Below the pieces are notes generated by a model. The model was not told the origin of the DNA. It was given only the letters and a program-made list of their open reading frames with translations, and did not search any database. Of a DNA stretch of 7,087 nucleotides, positions 1-5,704 are shown one piece after another; the stretch's first letter is position 1; the number at the start of each line of letters is the position of its first letter. The DNA comes from Gammaproteobacteria bacterium (GTDB lineage: Bacteria; Pseudomonadota; Gammaproteobacteria; Pseudomonadales; Pseudomonadaceae), in the NCBI GenBank assembly GCA_012800475.1, contig JAAZJF010000258.1:1-7087 (forward strand), given 5' to 3'. The translations under genes and the position numbers were made by a program.

Positions 1-899
1 GCACCGTTGAGTGCAGCCCATTGTGCTTGCTCTAGCGCTAAACCCAAGGCTAAGCGCACTTGGGTCAGGCTTTGCCCTGCGAGCAGAGGCTGAACCTGCT
101 CACTGGCATTAAAATCGATACGTATATAGTGTGAAACACTGTCCCACCAACGTTCCCAATGGCTGGCACTTTGCGCTGCTGGCATCTGTGCGTCTTGGGT
201 AAAGCTCGGTGCTAAGTGCGTCAGTTGATTGGCTTGCTGGTAAAGAGCGCCCAACTTAACAAATAAACCGGTACGGTCCAACGATCCGCCACTGCGTAAG
301 GCAGTGATACTGCGTGCTAGTTGTTCGCGTGCGGCAAAAGCTGCCGGATCATTTTGCTCCATCAAAATATGATCCGCCGCTTCGAGTAAGAAACCTGCGC
401 TGTTTGTGTCATGTAGCGCGCTTAAACGTAAACTGGCCATGCGCAACAGATGTTCGGCTTCGGCCAGGCGCCAGTCTTGACGGCTCGCACCTAAGATGGT
501 TTCTAAACGCTGTGCCAGTAATTGTTGCTCAGCTTGTACATCAGCGAGCAATTCACGACCTTGCTGTAATTGTGCAGCCGAGGGCATTTTTTCGAGTTGG
601 GCGCGCAATTGCTGTTCGTTTTTTGCCACGCTTTGCGTATTGGCCAGCACGTCTGATAACTGCTGTTGCTGCTTGACTGACAGCTGATCGGCGGCTTGGA
701 TTTGCATCACGCTCCAAACCCCTGCACCGAGGCCGCCTAAACCGCACAATAAAGCGAGTACGACCAGTCCTTTACCTGAAGATGAGGCTTTGGAGGTGCG
801 CGATTGATTTTTTTCGCTTGCCGGTGCAGCGCTGGTTGAGGCTGTGCTTGCCGTGGCAGTATCCGCTTTGGCGTCGGGCTTATCTGAAGCTTGGGTCAT
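1..899 (-). CDS. hemX: HemX-family membrane protein, 3' end cut by window
   Basis: This gene encodes a HemX-family inner-membrane protein whose biochemical role is not settled. In E. coli the hemX product was once annotated as a uroporphyrinogen-III methyltransferase, but this protein shows no methyltransferase motif. Visible here are 299 codons from the ATG at 897-899. Residues 1-43 are a low-complexity Ala/Ser/Thr/Lys-rich cytoplasmic tail. Residues about 44-64 form one Gly/Leu/Val-rich membrane helix. From about 65 to 135 there is a Gln-rich, probably coiled-coil stretch. The family signature DWRLAEAEHLLRMA lies at about 142-155, followed by a helical domain containing WERWWDSV near 248. 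The protein is probably anchored with its C-terminal domain in the periplasm. An AAGGA ribosome site 7 nt upstream supports the start. The gene follows hemD by 10 nt, so it is very likely co-transcribed with hemC and hemD. The C-terminus lies beyond position 1. Family identity is firm; function is not. Confidence 0.93.
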   Translation of the reverse strand, partial: MTQASDKPDAKADTATASTASTSAAPASEKNQSRTSKASSSGKGLVVLALLCGLGGLGAGVWSVMQIQAADQLSVKQQQQLSDVLANTQSVAKNEQQLRAQLEKMPSAAQLQQGRELLADVQAEQQLLAQRLETILGASRQDWRLAEAEHLLRMASLRLSALHDTNSAGFLLEAADHILMEQNDPAAFAAREQLARSITALRSGGSLDRTGLFVKLGALYQQANQLTHLAPSFTQDAQMPAAQSASHWERWWDSVSHYIRIDFNASEQVQPLLAGQSLTQVRLALGLALEQAQWAALNG

Positions 900-906
900 G
901 ATTCAA

Positions 907-911
907 TCCTT
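907..911 (-). promoter_or_regulatory. hemX ribosome binding site overlapping hemD stop
   Basis: On the minus strand AAGGA lies 7 nt before the hemX ATG and shares bases with the hemD stop codon (TAAGGA). This supports the chosen hemX start and suggests that ribosomes ending hemD can re-initiate on hemX. Confidence 0.75.
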
Positions 912-1680
912 ATGCTATGGGTGCCGCATGCGTGTTTAAGGCGTTGAGTACAGCGTGATTGCTCGCACCTTGGCAATCAATCACGCGTTGAGCGCCCAGT
1001 TCTTGAGCAATCTGAGCCACACGAGGGCTCGGCACAAATAAGGCTAAAGAGGCCAATTGCGGCCAGGCATCTCCAGCGAGTTCAATTAAGTGACGCAAAC
1101 CTTGTTCACTGCTAACGACAAGGCCATTGAGTTGTTCTTGTTGAATGCGAGTGATCAATGTATCACTAGGATAAACCGGTAAGCTGCGGCAATACAGTGG
1201 TAAAAAGTCGACCTGCACGCCGCGTTGCTGTAATTGCTCGGCAAGAAAATTACGGCCCACATCAGCACGCATAACGAGCACACGCGCATCATCGGTGCTG
1301 ATGGTTTCAATAAATTTGGGTAGCGCTAAAAGGGCTTCGCTGTCATCGCCTACATCAGGCCAACTGGTGGGCAAGCCATAGTCTTGCAAAATGCGCCCGG
1401 TACCGGCACCGACACTAAACCAATGCTGGTCAACTAAAGGCTGTGGCCAGTATTGATCAACACGCTCAATACCCAGTATGGCTGCGGGTTTGCTGACGAC
1501 AATAACTGCGCAGTATTGATCAAGGTTGAGTAGTAGCGAGCGCTGCGCTGGTGTTTCTGGCAGCGCTTGAATTTCCAGCAAGGGTAAGCTGCTGCTATAA
1601 ATCTGTTGCTCGGCTAATAGCGCAGCTAAAACTGCGCTATCTGCTGTGGGCCGAGTAATCAGCACACGCCACGGCTTCAC
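910..1680 (-). CDS. hemD: uroporphyrinogen-III synthase HemD
   Basis: HemD cyclises hydroxymethylbilane, the product of HemC, into uroporphyrinogen III, inverting ring D. This cytosolic step is the branch point to heme, siroheme and cobalamin. The 256-residue product has the usual family length. Its features are the N-terminal strand WRVLITRP (residues 4-11), a VVVSKPAA segment near 60-67 in place of the common VFTSxNAV, a central SVGAGT (about 89-94), a second-domain VVSSEQGLRHLIEL near 189-202, and the C-terminal FVPSPRVAQIAQELG followed by GASNHAVLNAL. This two-lobed arrangement is characteristic even though HemD sequences diverge widely. The start is GTG at 1678-1680, overlapping the hemC stop by 4 nt (GTGA) and implying translational coupling. 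hemX starts 10 nt after its stop. I see no disrupted or missing part. Confidence 0.95.
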   Translation of the reverse strand: MKPWRVLITRPTADSAVLAALLAEQQIYSSSLPLLEIQALPETPAQRSLLLNLDQYCAVIVVSKPAAILGIERVDQYWPQPLVDQHWFSVGAGTGRILQDYGLPTSWPDVGDDSEALLALPKFIETISTDDARVLVMRADVGRNFLAEQLQQRGVQVDFLPLYCRSLPVYPSDTLITRIQQEQLNGLVVSSEQGLRHLIELAGDAWPQLASLALFVPSPRVAQIAQELGAQRVIDCQGASNHAVLNALNTHAAPIA

Positions 1681-2636
1681 GTTAATGGCGTCTCTTGGGC
1701 ATATAGCACGGCTAAAATCTCACCTGCGCCTTGCGCTAACAGATCTTCGGCTACGGCGACGCCTATGGCTTGTGCGTCATCTTTATGACCACGTCTCTCA
1801 GCATAGAGCAGTACCGAGGCATCAGGTTGGCCTACAAAGCCGCGCAACCATAACTCATCACCTTCGAGTACGGCATAGCAGGCAATAGGAACTTGGCAAC
1901 CGCCATTGAGGTGTTTATTCAGCGCGCGCTCTGCGGTCACACGGTAGCTGGTATCGACATGATGCAGGGGTTTAAGTAGCTCATGGATGGCCGTATCGTC
2001 ACTGCGGCACTCAATACCGACAGCGCCTTGACCGCCTGACGGTAAGTTGCTGCTGACATCCAGACTGCTACGAATACGATCCGCAAAACCCAAACGCAAT
2101 AAGCCGGCTGCCGCTAAAATAATCGCGTCGTATTCACCTGCATCGAGTTTAGCTAAGCGAGTATTGACATTGCCGCGCAAGAAATTGACCACGAGATCAG
2201 GTCGTTGCGCCAAAATCTGCGCCTGACGACGCAAGCTTGAAGTGCCCACGATGCTACCTTGGGGCAGTTCGGCTAGGTTCGCATAGTTGTTCGATACAAA
2301 TGCATCGCGCGGATCTTCACGCTCACAAATGCAGTACAAACCTAAGCCTTCTGGAAACTCCATGGGCACATCTTTCATTGAGTGCACAGCAATATCGGCT
2401 GTTTTTGACATCAACGCCGCTTGTAACTCTTTCACAAACAGACCTTTGCCGCCGATCTTTGCCAAGGGTGAGTCGAGCAGTTGATCGCCACGGCTGACCA
2501 TGGGCACGAGCGTGACAGATAAGTTTGGGTGCGCAGCCTCAAGCTCTGCTTTAACAAACTCTGCTTGCCACAGTGCCAGAGCACTTTTACGGGTAGCAAT
2601 ACGCAGTTCGGTAACAGGTTGTTCACTCAAAGACAT
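1677..2636 (-). CDS. hemC: porphobilinogen deaminase (hydroxymethylbilane synthase) HemC
   Basis: HemC condenses four porphobilinogens head-to-tail into hydroxymethylbilane in the cytosol, using a covalently bound dipyrromethane cofactor. The 319-residue product matches the family's usual length of about 310. It shows LRIATRKSALALWQA (11-25), AKIGGKGLFVKE (59-70), AVHSMKDVP (83-91) with catalytic Asp89 (Asp84 in E. coli), GTSSLRRQAQ (131-140), the RGNVNTRL region (154-161) and GGCQVPIA (245-252), whose Cys247 should carry the cofactor (Cys242 in E. coli). The ATG at 2634-2636 was chosen because family homology begins within a few residues of it. The frame stays open to an ATG at 2765, but the extra 43 residues overlap the end of algR and look non-homologous. 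Only a weak GGA ribosome site precedes the start. The gene overlaps hemD by 4 nt. A separate promoter is likely in the 94-bp gap after algR. Confidence 0.97.
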   Translation of the reverse strand: MSLSEQPVTELRIATRKSALALWQAEFVKAELEAAHPNLSVTLVPMVSRGDQLLDSPLAKIGGKGLFVKELQAALMSKTADIAVHSMKDVPMEFPEGLGLYCICEREDPRDAFVSNNYANLAELPQGSIVGTSSLRRQAQILAQRPDLVVNFLRGNVNTRLAKLDAGEYDAIILAAAGLLRLGFADRIRSSLDVSSNLPSGGQGAVGIECRSDDTAIHELLKPLHHVDTSYRVTAERALNKHLNGGCQVPIACYAVLEGDELWLRGFVGQPDASVLLYAERRGHKDDAQAIGVAVAEDLLAQGAGEILAVLYAQETPLT

Positions 2637-2663
2637 AATTAAGGTCCAAAATTGTGGGTGTAT

Positions 2664-2669
2664 ATTATA
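2664..2669 (-). promoter_or_regulatory. candidate -10 box for hemC
   Basis: On the minus strand a perfect TATAAT lies 27 nt before the hemC ATG, which would place the transcript start about 20 nt upstream of the gene. No good -35 hexamer is seen at 16-18 bp (TGCGCT at 17 bp), so this promoter would be weak or activator-dependent. A chance match in an AT-rich stretch is possible. Confidence 0.45.
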
Positions 2670-2691
2670 TCGATGATAACAGGCGCAGCGC

Positions 2692-2720
2692 AGTCTTGCC
2701 TCATGCTTAGTGGCAAGACT
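2692..2720 (-). repeat. perfect 9-bp inverted repeat between algR and hemC
   Basis: The arms AGTCTTGCC (2692-2700) and GGCAAGACT (2712-2720) pair perfectly around an 11-nt loop. The repeat begins 10 nt after the algR stop. No T-run follows on either strand, so it is not a classical intrinsic terminator. It could stabilise the 3' end of the algZ-algR message, act as a weak terminator, or be an operator just upstream of the hemC -10 box. The strand given is that of the surrounding genes. Confidence 0.6.
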
Positions 2721-2730
2721 CAATGCAAAC

Positions 2731-3471
2731 TTACAAGCTGTCCATGAGTTTACGCAGCCCTGCAACGTGGCGGCGGCTCACGATTAAAGGCTCGCTGACA
2801 TCGCGTAAATAGAGTTCATGGTGTCCGCTGGGTGAGCGTTGTAAACGTTCAATTGAGCTGCGACTGACCAACGCGTTGCGGTGAATACGCACAAAACGCT
2901 CGGTAAACTCATCTTCCAGTGACTTAAGGGATTCATCAATCAGTGTTTCGCCATGAAGGTGGCGCACAGTGACGTATTTATTATCCGCCATGCAGTGGAT
3001 CACATCGTCCAATGCAATTAATTCGATACCTTTATGACTGCGCGCGCTGAGGTGGGTGCGCACGGCATTAGCATCATTTGAGCCGCGAGATAGCGCCGCC
3101 AACTGTAAGCGGTTGATGCGCTGAGCTTTAGCTAAGGCTGTTTGCAGTTGCTCAATACGCACAGGCTTGACTAGATAACCTATGGCACTGACGTCAAAGG
3201 CTTGCAAAGCATATTCATCATGGGCAGTGCAAAAAATCACTGCAGGTGCATCGCTGAGCTCACACAGTTTGGCTGCAACTTGTAAGCCATCTAAACCCGG
3301 CATACCAATATCAAGCAGCACAATATCGGGCTTGAGTTGGTCCACTAATTCTAATGCTTGTTGGCCATTTTCAGCACAGGGCTCGAGTACCTGGCTATTG
3401 GGTACTTTATTGAGCAGTCGCGTTAAGCGTTCGCGAGCTAATGGCTCATCATCAGCGATTAAGATCTTCAT
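2731..3471 (-). CDS. algR: LytTR-family response regulator AlgR
   Basis: AlgR is a DNA-binding response regulator. In P. aeruginosa it controls alginate, type IV pilus minor pilins (twitching) and other virulence traits. The 246-residue product has an N-terminal receiver (about 1-115) with the acidic pair Asp7/Asp8, phospho-acceptor Asp54 in VLLDIGMPG, Thr82 in FCTAHDE and Lys102 in YLVKPVR. A linker follows, then a LytTR DNA-binding domain (about 139-244) with THLSARSHKGIELI, MADNKYVTVRH, RFVRIHRNALV and the C-terminal VSRRHVAGLRKLM. Length and residue numbering match P. aeruginosa AlgR (248 residues, Asp54) as remembered. Gly56 replaces the Arg usual in DIRMPG. The ATG at 3469-3471 lies 4 nt after the algZ stop. 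The only purine-rich site is GAGG about 12 nt upstream, so translation is probably coupled to algZ. The gene ends 94 bp before hemC. Confidence 0.97.
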   Translation of the reverse strand: MKILIADDEPLARERLTRLLNKVPNSQVLEPCAENGQQALELVDQLKPDIVLLDIGMPGLDGLQVAAKLCELSDAPAVIFCTAHDEYALQAFDVSAIGYLVKPVRIEQLQTALAKAQRINRLQLAALSRGSNDANAVRTHLSARSHKGIELIALDDVIHCMADNKYVTVRHLHGETLIDESLKSLEDEFTERFVRIHRNALVSRSSIERLQRSPSGHHELYLRDVSEPLIVSRRHVAGLRKLMDSL

Positions 3472-3475
3472 CTTG

Positions 3476-4540
3476 CTAGGGCGCCTCTGCTGAGGGTCTG
3501 GAGCAGGTATAGCTCAGACGGGTGGTGTAACGATCTAATTGTTGTTGTGTTGATAAACGCGCTGTGGAGCCAAAGAGTGCCCTGAGGCGCGCTTCAATAT
3601 TATTTAATGCTAAGCGCGTGCCACGCGGGTTACTCGGTGTAGCGCTGAGCATAAAAGGGTTACTGATATGTAAGGTAAATACTCCATGTATATAGGTGGC
3701 TGTCACTTCAATGCTACCCCCTTGAATGCTAGGTTCAATACCATAAATGACAGCATTTTCTAATAAGGGTTGCAAGGTTAAATGCGGCATGGGTAAGTCA
3801 TCAGGAACACTTTCAATATGCCACTGAGTATGTAGACGTGCGCCAAGGCGGTATTGTTCAATGGATAAGTAACGTTTTGCGATCGCCAGCTCATTGCGCC
3901 ATGTGGAAAGCGTGTTGGGGTTGGCTAAGCTGGCGCGAAATAAGTCAGATAAATCCAAAACAGCATCTTCTGCAGCTTCAGGGTGTGAAGCAATTAAACT
4001 GGCGATGCTGTTTAAACTATTAAATAGAAAGTGCGGTTGGATGCGCGCTTGCAAAGATTGTAAACGGGCTTGCAATTCGGCTTGCTGTTGCCGACGCCAC
4101 TGGCCTTGCAGGTAAAAATAGCGCAGTAATAAAGCACAAATAATCAAGCTGATACAGGCGTGACGAATATATAAATGGATGCGTTCTTCCTGTGCTAAAT
4201 GATCGGCCAAGTAAAAAAACTCTGCGATAAAGGTGCAAGCCAAGGTTAAGCATAAAACCAAAATACAAATCATCAAGACAGCGCGGGTGACCGTTTGGCG
4301 TATCAGCCAAGGGCGTGCGCGGCACAATACTGCAGCGGATAATAAAACGATCCACTGCACAAACAGCGATGTTAAAGCTAAGCGCACCCAGTCGAACGCG
4401 ATCTCAATAGGTTCAGCGAGCACCAGTACACACACCAGTAGCTGAGCCAAAATAATCAGCATCAATAAAGCTTCGGCCCGACACAGTTCGGGCACAAAAA
4501 AATCCTTGGTACGGCTGATACCGCTATTTAATGTACTCAT
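3476..4540 (-). CDS. algZ: AlgZ/FimS sensor histidine kinase of the LytS family
   Basis: This is the membrane sensor paired with AlgR, called AlgZ or FimS in P. aeruginosa. The 354-residue product has about four hydrophobic membrane helices (roughly 24-43, 52-73, 87-110 and 125-143) with very short loops, so there is no large periplasmic sensing domain. A Gln/Arg-rich coiled linker (146-166) follows. Next comes the His_kinase (LytS/YehU-type) motif QARIQPHFLFNSLNSI (164-179) with predicted phospho-acceptor His170, then an HATPase domain with N-box LLENAVIYGIE (259-269) and a degenerate glycine box, GTRLALNNIEARL (307-319). The cognate algR starts 4 nt downstream. The ATG at 4538-4540 lacks an obvious ribosome site. 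An in-frame GTG at codon 16 has AAGGA 7 nt upstream, so the true start is uncertain by 15 codons. The upstream pseudopilin gene lies 54 nt away in the same direction. Confidence 0.93.
   Translation of the reverse strand: MSTLNSGISRTKDFFVPELCRAEALLMLIILAQLLVCVLVLAEPIEIAFDWVRLALTSLFVQWIVLLSAAVLCRARPWLIRQTVTRAVLMICILVLCLTLACTFIAEFFYLADHLAQEERIHLYIRHACISLIICALLLRYFYLQGQWRRQQQAELQARLQSLQARIQPHFLFNSLNSIASLIASHPEAAEDAVLDLSDLFRASLANPNTLSTWRNELAIAKRYLSIEQYRLGARLHTQWHIESVPDDLPMPHLTLQPLLENAVIYGIEPSIQGGSIEVTATYIHGVFTLHISNPFMLSATPSNPRGTRLALNNIEARLRALFGSTARLSTQQQLDRYTTRLSYTCSRPSAEAP
4503..4507 (-). promoter_or_regulatory. candidate internal ribosome site for a shorter algZ
   Basis: On the minus strand AAGGA is followed by seven T residues and then GTG (4493-4495), which is codon 16 of the long algZ frame. 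The spacing is ideal, whereas the ATG at 4538-4540 has no clear ribosome site. Against this, the DFF residues just before codon 16 look like part of the family N-terminus from memory, which favours the longer form. The site may be coincidental. Confidence 0.35.
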
Positions 4541-4594
4541 AATACGCAGTGTTACCCGACCCAGTGCTGTGCGGCAAGTATTACTGCAGGTCCA

Positions 4595-5095
4595 TCAAGT
4601 GCAGCGCGCGGTTTGCGCTGTGTTTTCCGCTGGGCTGGCAGTGCGTAGACGCCCTTGACGGTTGAGTACCAGTTGCCAAGTGATGCGTTGTTTATAACAG
4701 CTATAAAAACGGCCGTTACCGGTGGGGCTGATACCGCTGCTGTGAAAACGAATACGCTGCTGAAAACCACTCCATTGCAAGCGCGGGCGATCGCCATTGA
4801 GTTGTGTCACGCTAATGGGTTCGCTGTGCTTGAATGGGCGTAATAACCAGCCTTGCGCCCAATTATCATCGCAGGTGAGGCCATCACTGCTGCCGCATAA
4901 CTCCACTTGCACGCGCTGAGTAACGGCATACATACGTGCGTTGGCTATGGCGCGGGTCACTTGATCATGTAAAGCCTGTTGGCGATTGCGCTCAAGAAAA
5001 TCCTGCAGCGCAGGCACAGCGATATGGCCCAGAATACTCAGCAACGTGAGCACAATAAACATTTCAATCAAAGTGAAGGCGCGTTGTGCCTGCAT
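4595..5095 (-). CDS. GspH/FimT-family type IV pseudopilin
   Basis: This is a minor pilin-like protein of 166 residues, typical of the GspH/FimT family. It has a very short leader, MQAQRA, then the class III signal FTLIEMFIVLTLLSILG, with Glu11 at mature position +5. It would be processed by a PilD-type peptidase and held in the inner membrane by its N-terminal helix (about 7-30). The globular part carries ELCGSSDGLTCDDNWAQGW (65-83), with Cys67 and Cys75, and the family ending SPTGNGRFYSC...VLNRQGRLRT (123-152). GRLR at 148-151 fits the GRxR motif linked to DNA binding in FimT. Residue -1 of the cleavage site is Ala instead of the near-invariant Gly, and His24 sits in the hydrophobic helix. 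GGAGG 9 nt upstream supports the start. The gene lies 54 nt upstream of algZ in the same direction. It may serve in pilus assembly or DNA uptake. GspH of a type II secretion system is less likely because no gsp genes are adjacent. Confidence 0.88.
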   Translation of the reverse strand: MQAQRAFTLIEMFIVLTLLSILGHIAVPALQDFLERNRQQALHDQVTRAIANARMYAVTQRVQVELCGSSDGLTCDDNWAQGWLLRPFKHSEPISVTQLNGDRPRLQWSGFQQRIRFHSSGISPTGNGRFYSCYKQRITWQLVLNRQGRLRTASPAENTAQTARCT

Positions 5096-5249
5096 AAGTA
5101 TCCGCCTCCGTGCGGTGCTTTTTACAACAGGGGTCTATTGAGTTGTAGACGATGAAATATCAAGCAGCAAATGATTTGTGGCAAAGGCTGGGCTAAACAG
5201 TTAATCATTGGGTAAAGTATGGGTCTGTTGAATAAAAGAGGATCAGAAA
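5096..5249. promoter_or_regulatory. divergent intergenic region between pseudopilin gene and trxC
   Basis: This 154-bp AT-rich region must hold the promoters of both flanking transcripts, since they start away from each other. I cannot point to a convincing -35/-10 pair in either direction; TAAAGT at 5213-5218 is only a weak -10 candidate for trxC. Small symmetric elements are present: gtcta/tagac (5133-5137 and 5146-5150), the 11-bp palindrome caaatgatttg (5168-5178) and aatgatt/aatcatt (5170-5176 and 5203-5209). A loose direct repeat (gggtct-x-ttg) lies at 5131 and 5221. Any of these could be regulator sites or chance. AGAGGA at 5237-5242 is a good trxC ribosome site. Confidence 0.5.
5105..5109 (-). 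promoter_or_regulatory. ribosome binding site of the pseudopilin gene
   Basis: On the minus strand GGAGG lies 9 nt before the ATG at 5093-5095. It is the strongest ribosome site among the minus-strand genes and fixes the start. The leader is therefore only six residues and its -1 residue is Ala. Confidence 0.75.
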
Positions 5250-5690
5250 ATGACGGATTCAATTGTTGTGCCTTGCGCACACTGCGCCACACTGAATCGC
5301 ATTCCAAACGCTAAGCGCGATCAGCAGCCTCAGTGTGGAACATGCAAAAAGCCGGTCTTTATTGATAACGCATTTGATTTAACTGCAGCGAACTTTCGCC
5401 AGCACAGTAAAGGTGATGTGCCCTTGTTGGTGGATGTGTGGGCGAGCTGGTGCGGTCCGTGCCGCCAATTTGCCCCGACTTTTAGTGAAGCTGCGAGTCA
5501 GCTGAGTACGCAATGTCGCTTTGGTAAACTCGATAGCGAAGCGCATCCGGCTTTATCCGGTGAGCTGGGCGTGCGCTCAATTCCAAGTTTGATTTTATTT
5601 CGCAACGGTAAAGAAATTGACCGTAAAAGTGGTGCTTTGCCGTTAGGGCAACTCTTAAGTTGGCTTAAGCAGCATGGCGTACATCAATAA
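5250..5690 (+). CDS. trxC: thioredoxin TrxC (thioredoxin 2, zinc-ribbon type)
   Basis: TrxC is a cytosolic thiol-disulfide reductase that reduces protein disulfides. In E. coli the homologue is part of the OxyR oxidative-stress response. The 146-residue product has the TrxC architecture: an N-terminal zinc ribbon with two CxxC pairs (Cys9/Cys12 and Cys29/Cys32), then a thioredoxin fold from about residue 40. The fold carries VDVWASWCGPC (61-71), with redox-active Cys68 and Cys71, and the cis-proline loop SIPSLILFRNGKEI (Pro112). The length matches E. coli TrxC (139 residues) and exceeds TrxA (about 108). AGAGGA 7 nt before the ATG supports the start. It is transcribed divergently from the pseudopilin-algZ-algR genes and lies 88 bp upstream of argH on the same strand. 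No OxyR site was recognised. Whether argH is read from the same promoter is unclear. Confidence 0.95.
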   Translation: MTDSIVVPCAHCATLNRIPNAKRDQQPQCGTCKKPVFIDNAFDLTAANFRQHSKGDVPLLVDVWASWCGPCRQFAPTFSEAASQLSTQCRFGKLDSEAHPALSGELGVRSIPSLILFRNGKEIDRKSGALPLGQLLSWLKQHGVHQ

Positions 5691-5704
5691 GACGCACATA
5701 ATTA

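Noticed and set aside
314..676. Plus-strand 120-residue reading frame
   Set aside because: It runs antisense to the well-supported hemX gene and has no recognisable domain.
496..687. Plus-strand 63-residue Cys-rich reading frame
   Set aside because: It is antisense to hemX. The Cys runs are just the complement of hemX's Gln- and Ala-rich coding sequence (gctgctg repeats). No ribosome site or family resemblance.
2637..2765. 43-residue N-terminal extension of HemC back to an ATG at 2765
   Set aside because: It overlaps the end of algR, looks unlike the HemC family, and would include the intergenic inverted repeat and promoter-like sequence. The ATG at 2634-2636 gives the family's normal N-terminus.
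3182..3493. Plus-strand 103-residue reading frame
   Set aside because: It is antisense to the algR receiver domain, with a Ser-rich composition typical of a shadow frame.
4552..4797. Minus-strand 81-residue frame overlapping the end of the pseudopilin gene
   Set aside because: I considered a frameshifted pseudopilin C-terminus, but the pseudopilin frame is complete through its usual GRxR ending and normal length.
4541..5249. AlgR binding sites (CCGTTCGTC-like) near the pseudopilin, algZ or trxC starts
   Set aside because: No convincing match was seen in the intergenic stretches by eye; a weight-matrix scan would be needed to exclude weak sites.
5096..5249. Sigma-54 promoter for the pseudopilin or trxC
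   Set aside because: TGGCA occurs near 5179, but the matching TTGC element at the required spacing is absent in both directions.
5122..5307. Minus-strand 61-residue frame crossing the divergent region into trxC
   Set aside because: It begins inside trxC on the opposite strand and lacks a ribosome site or known motif. It would also occupy the region needed for both promoters.
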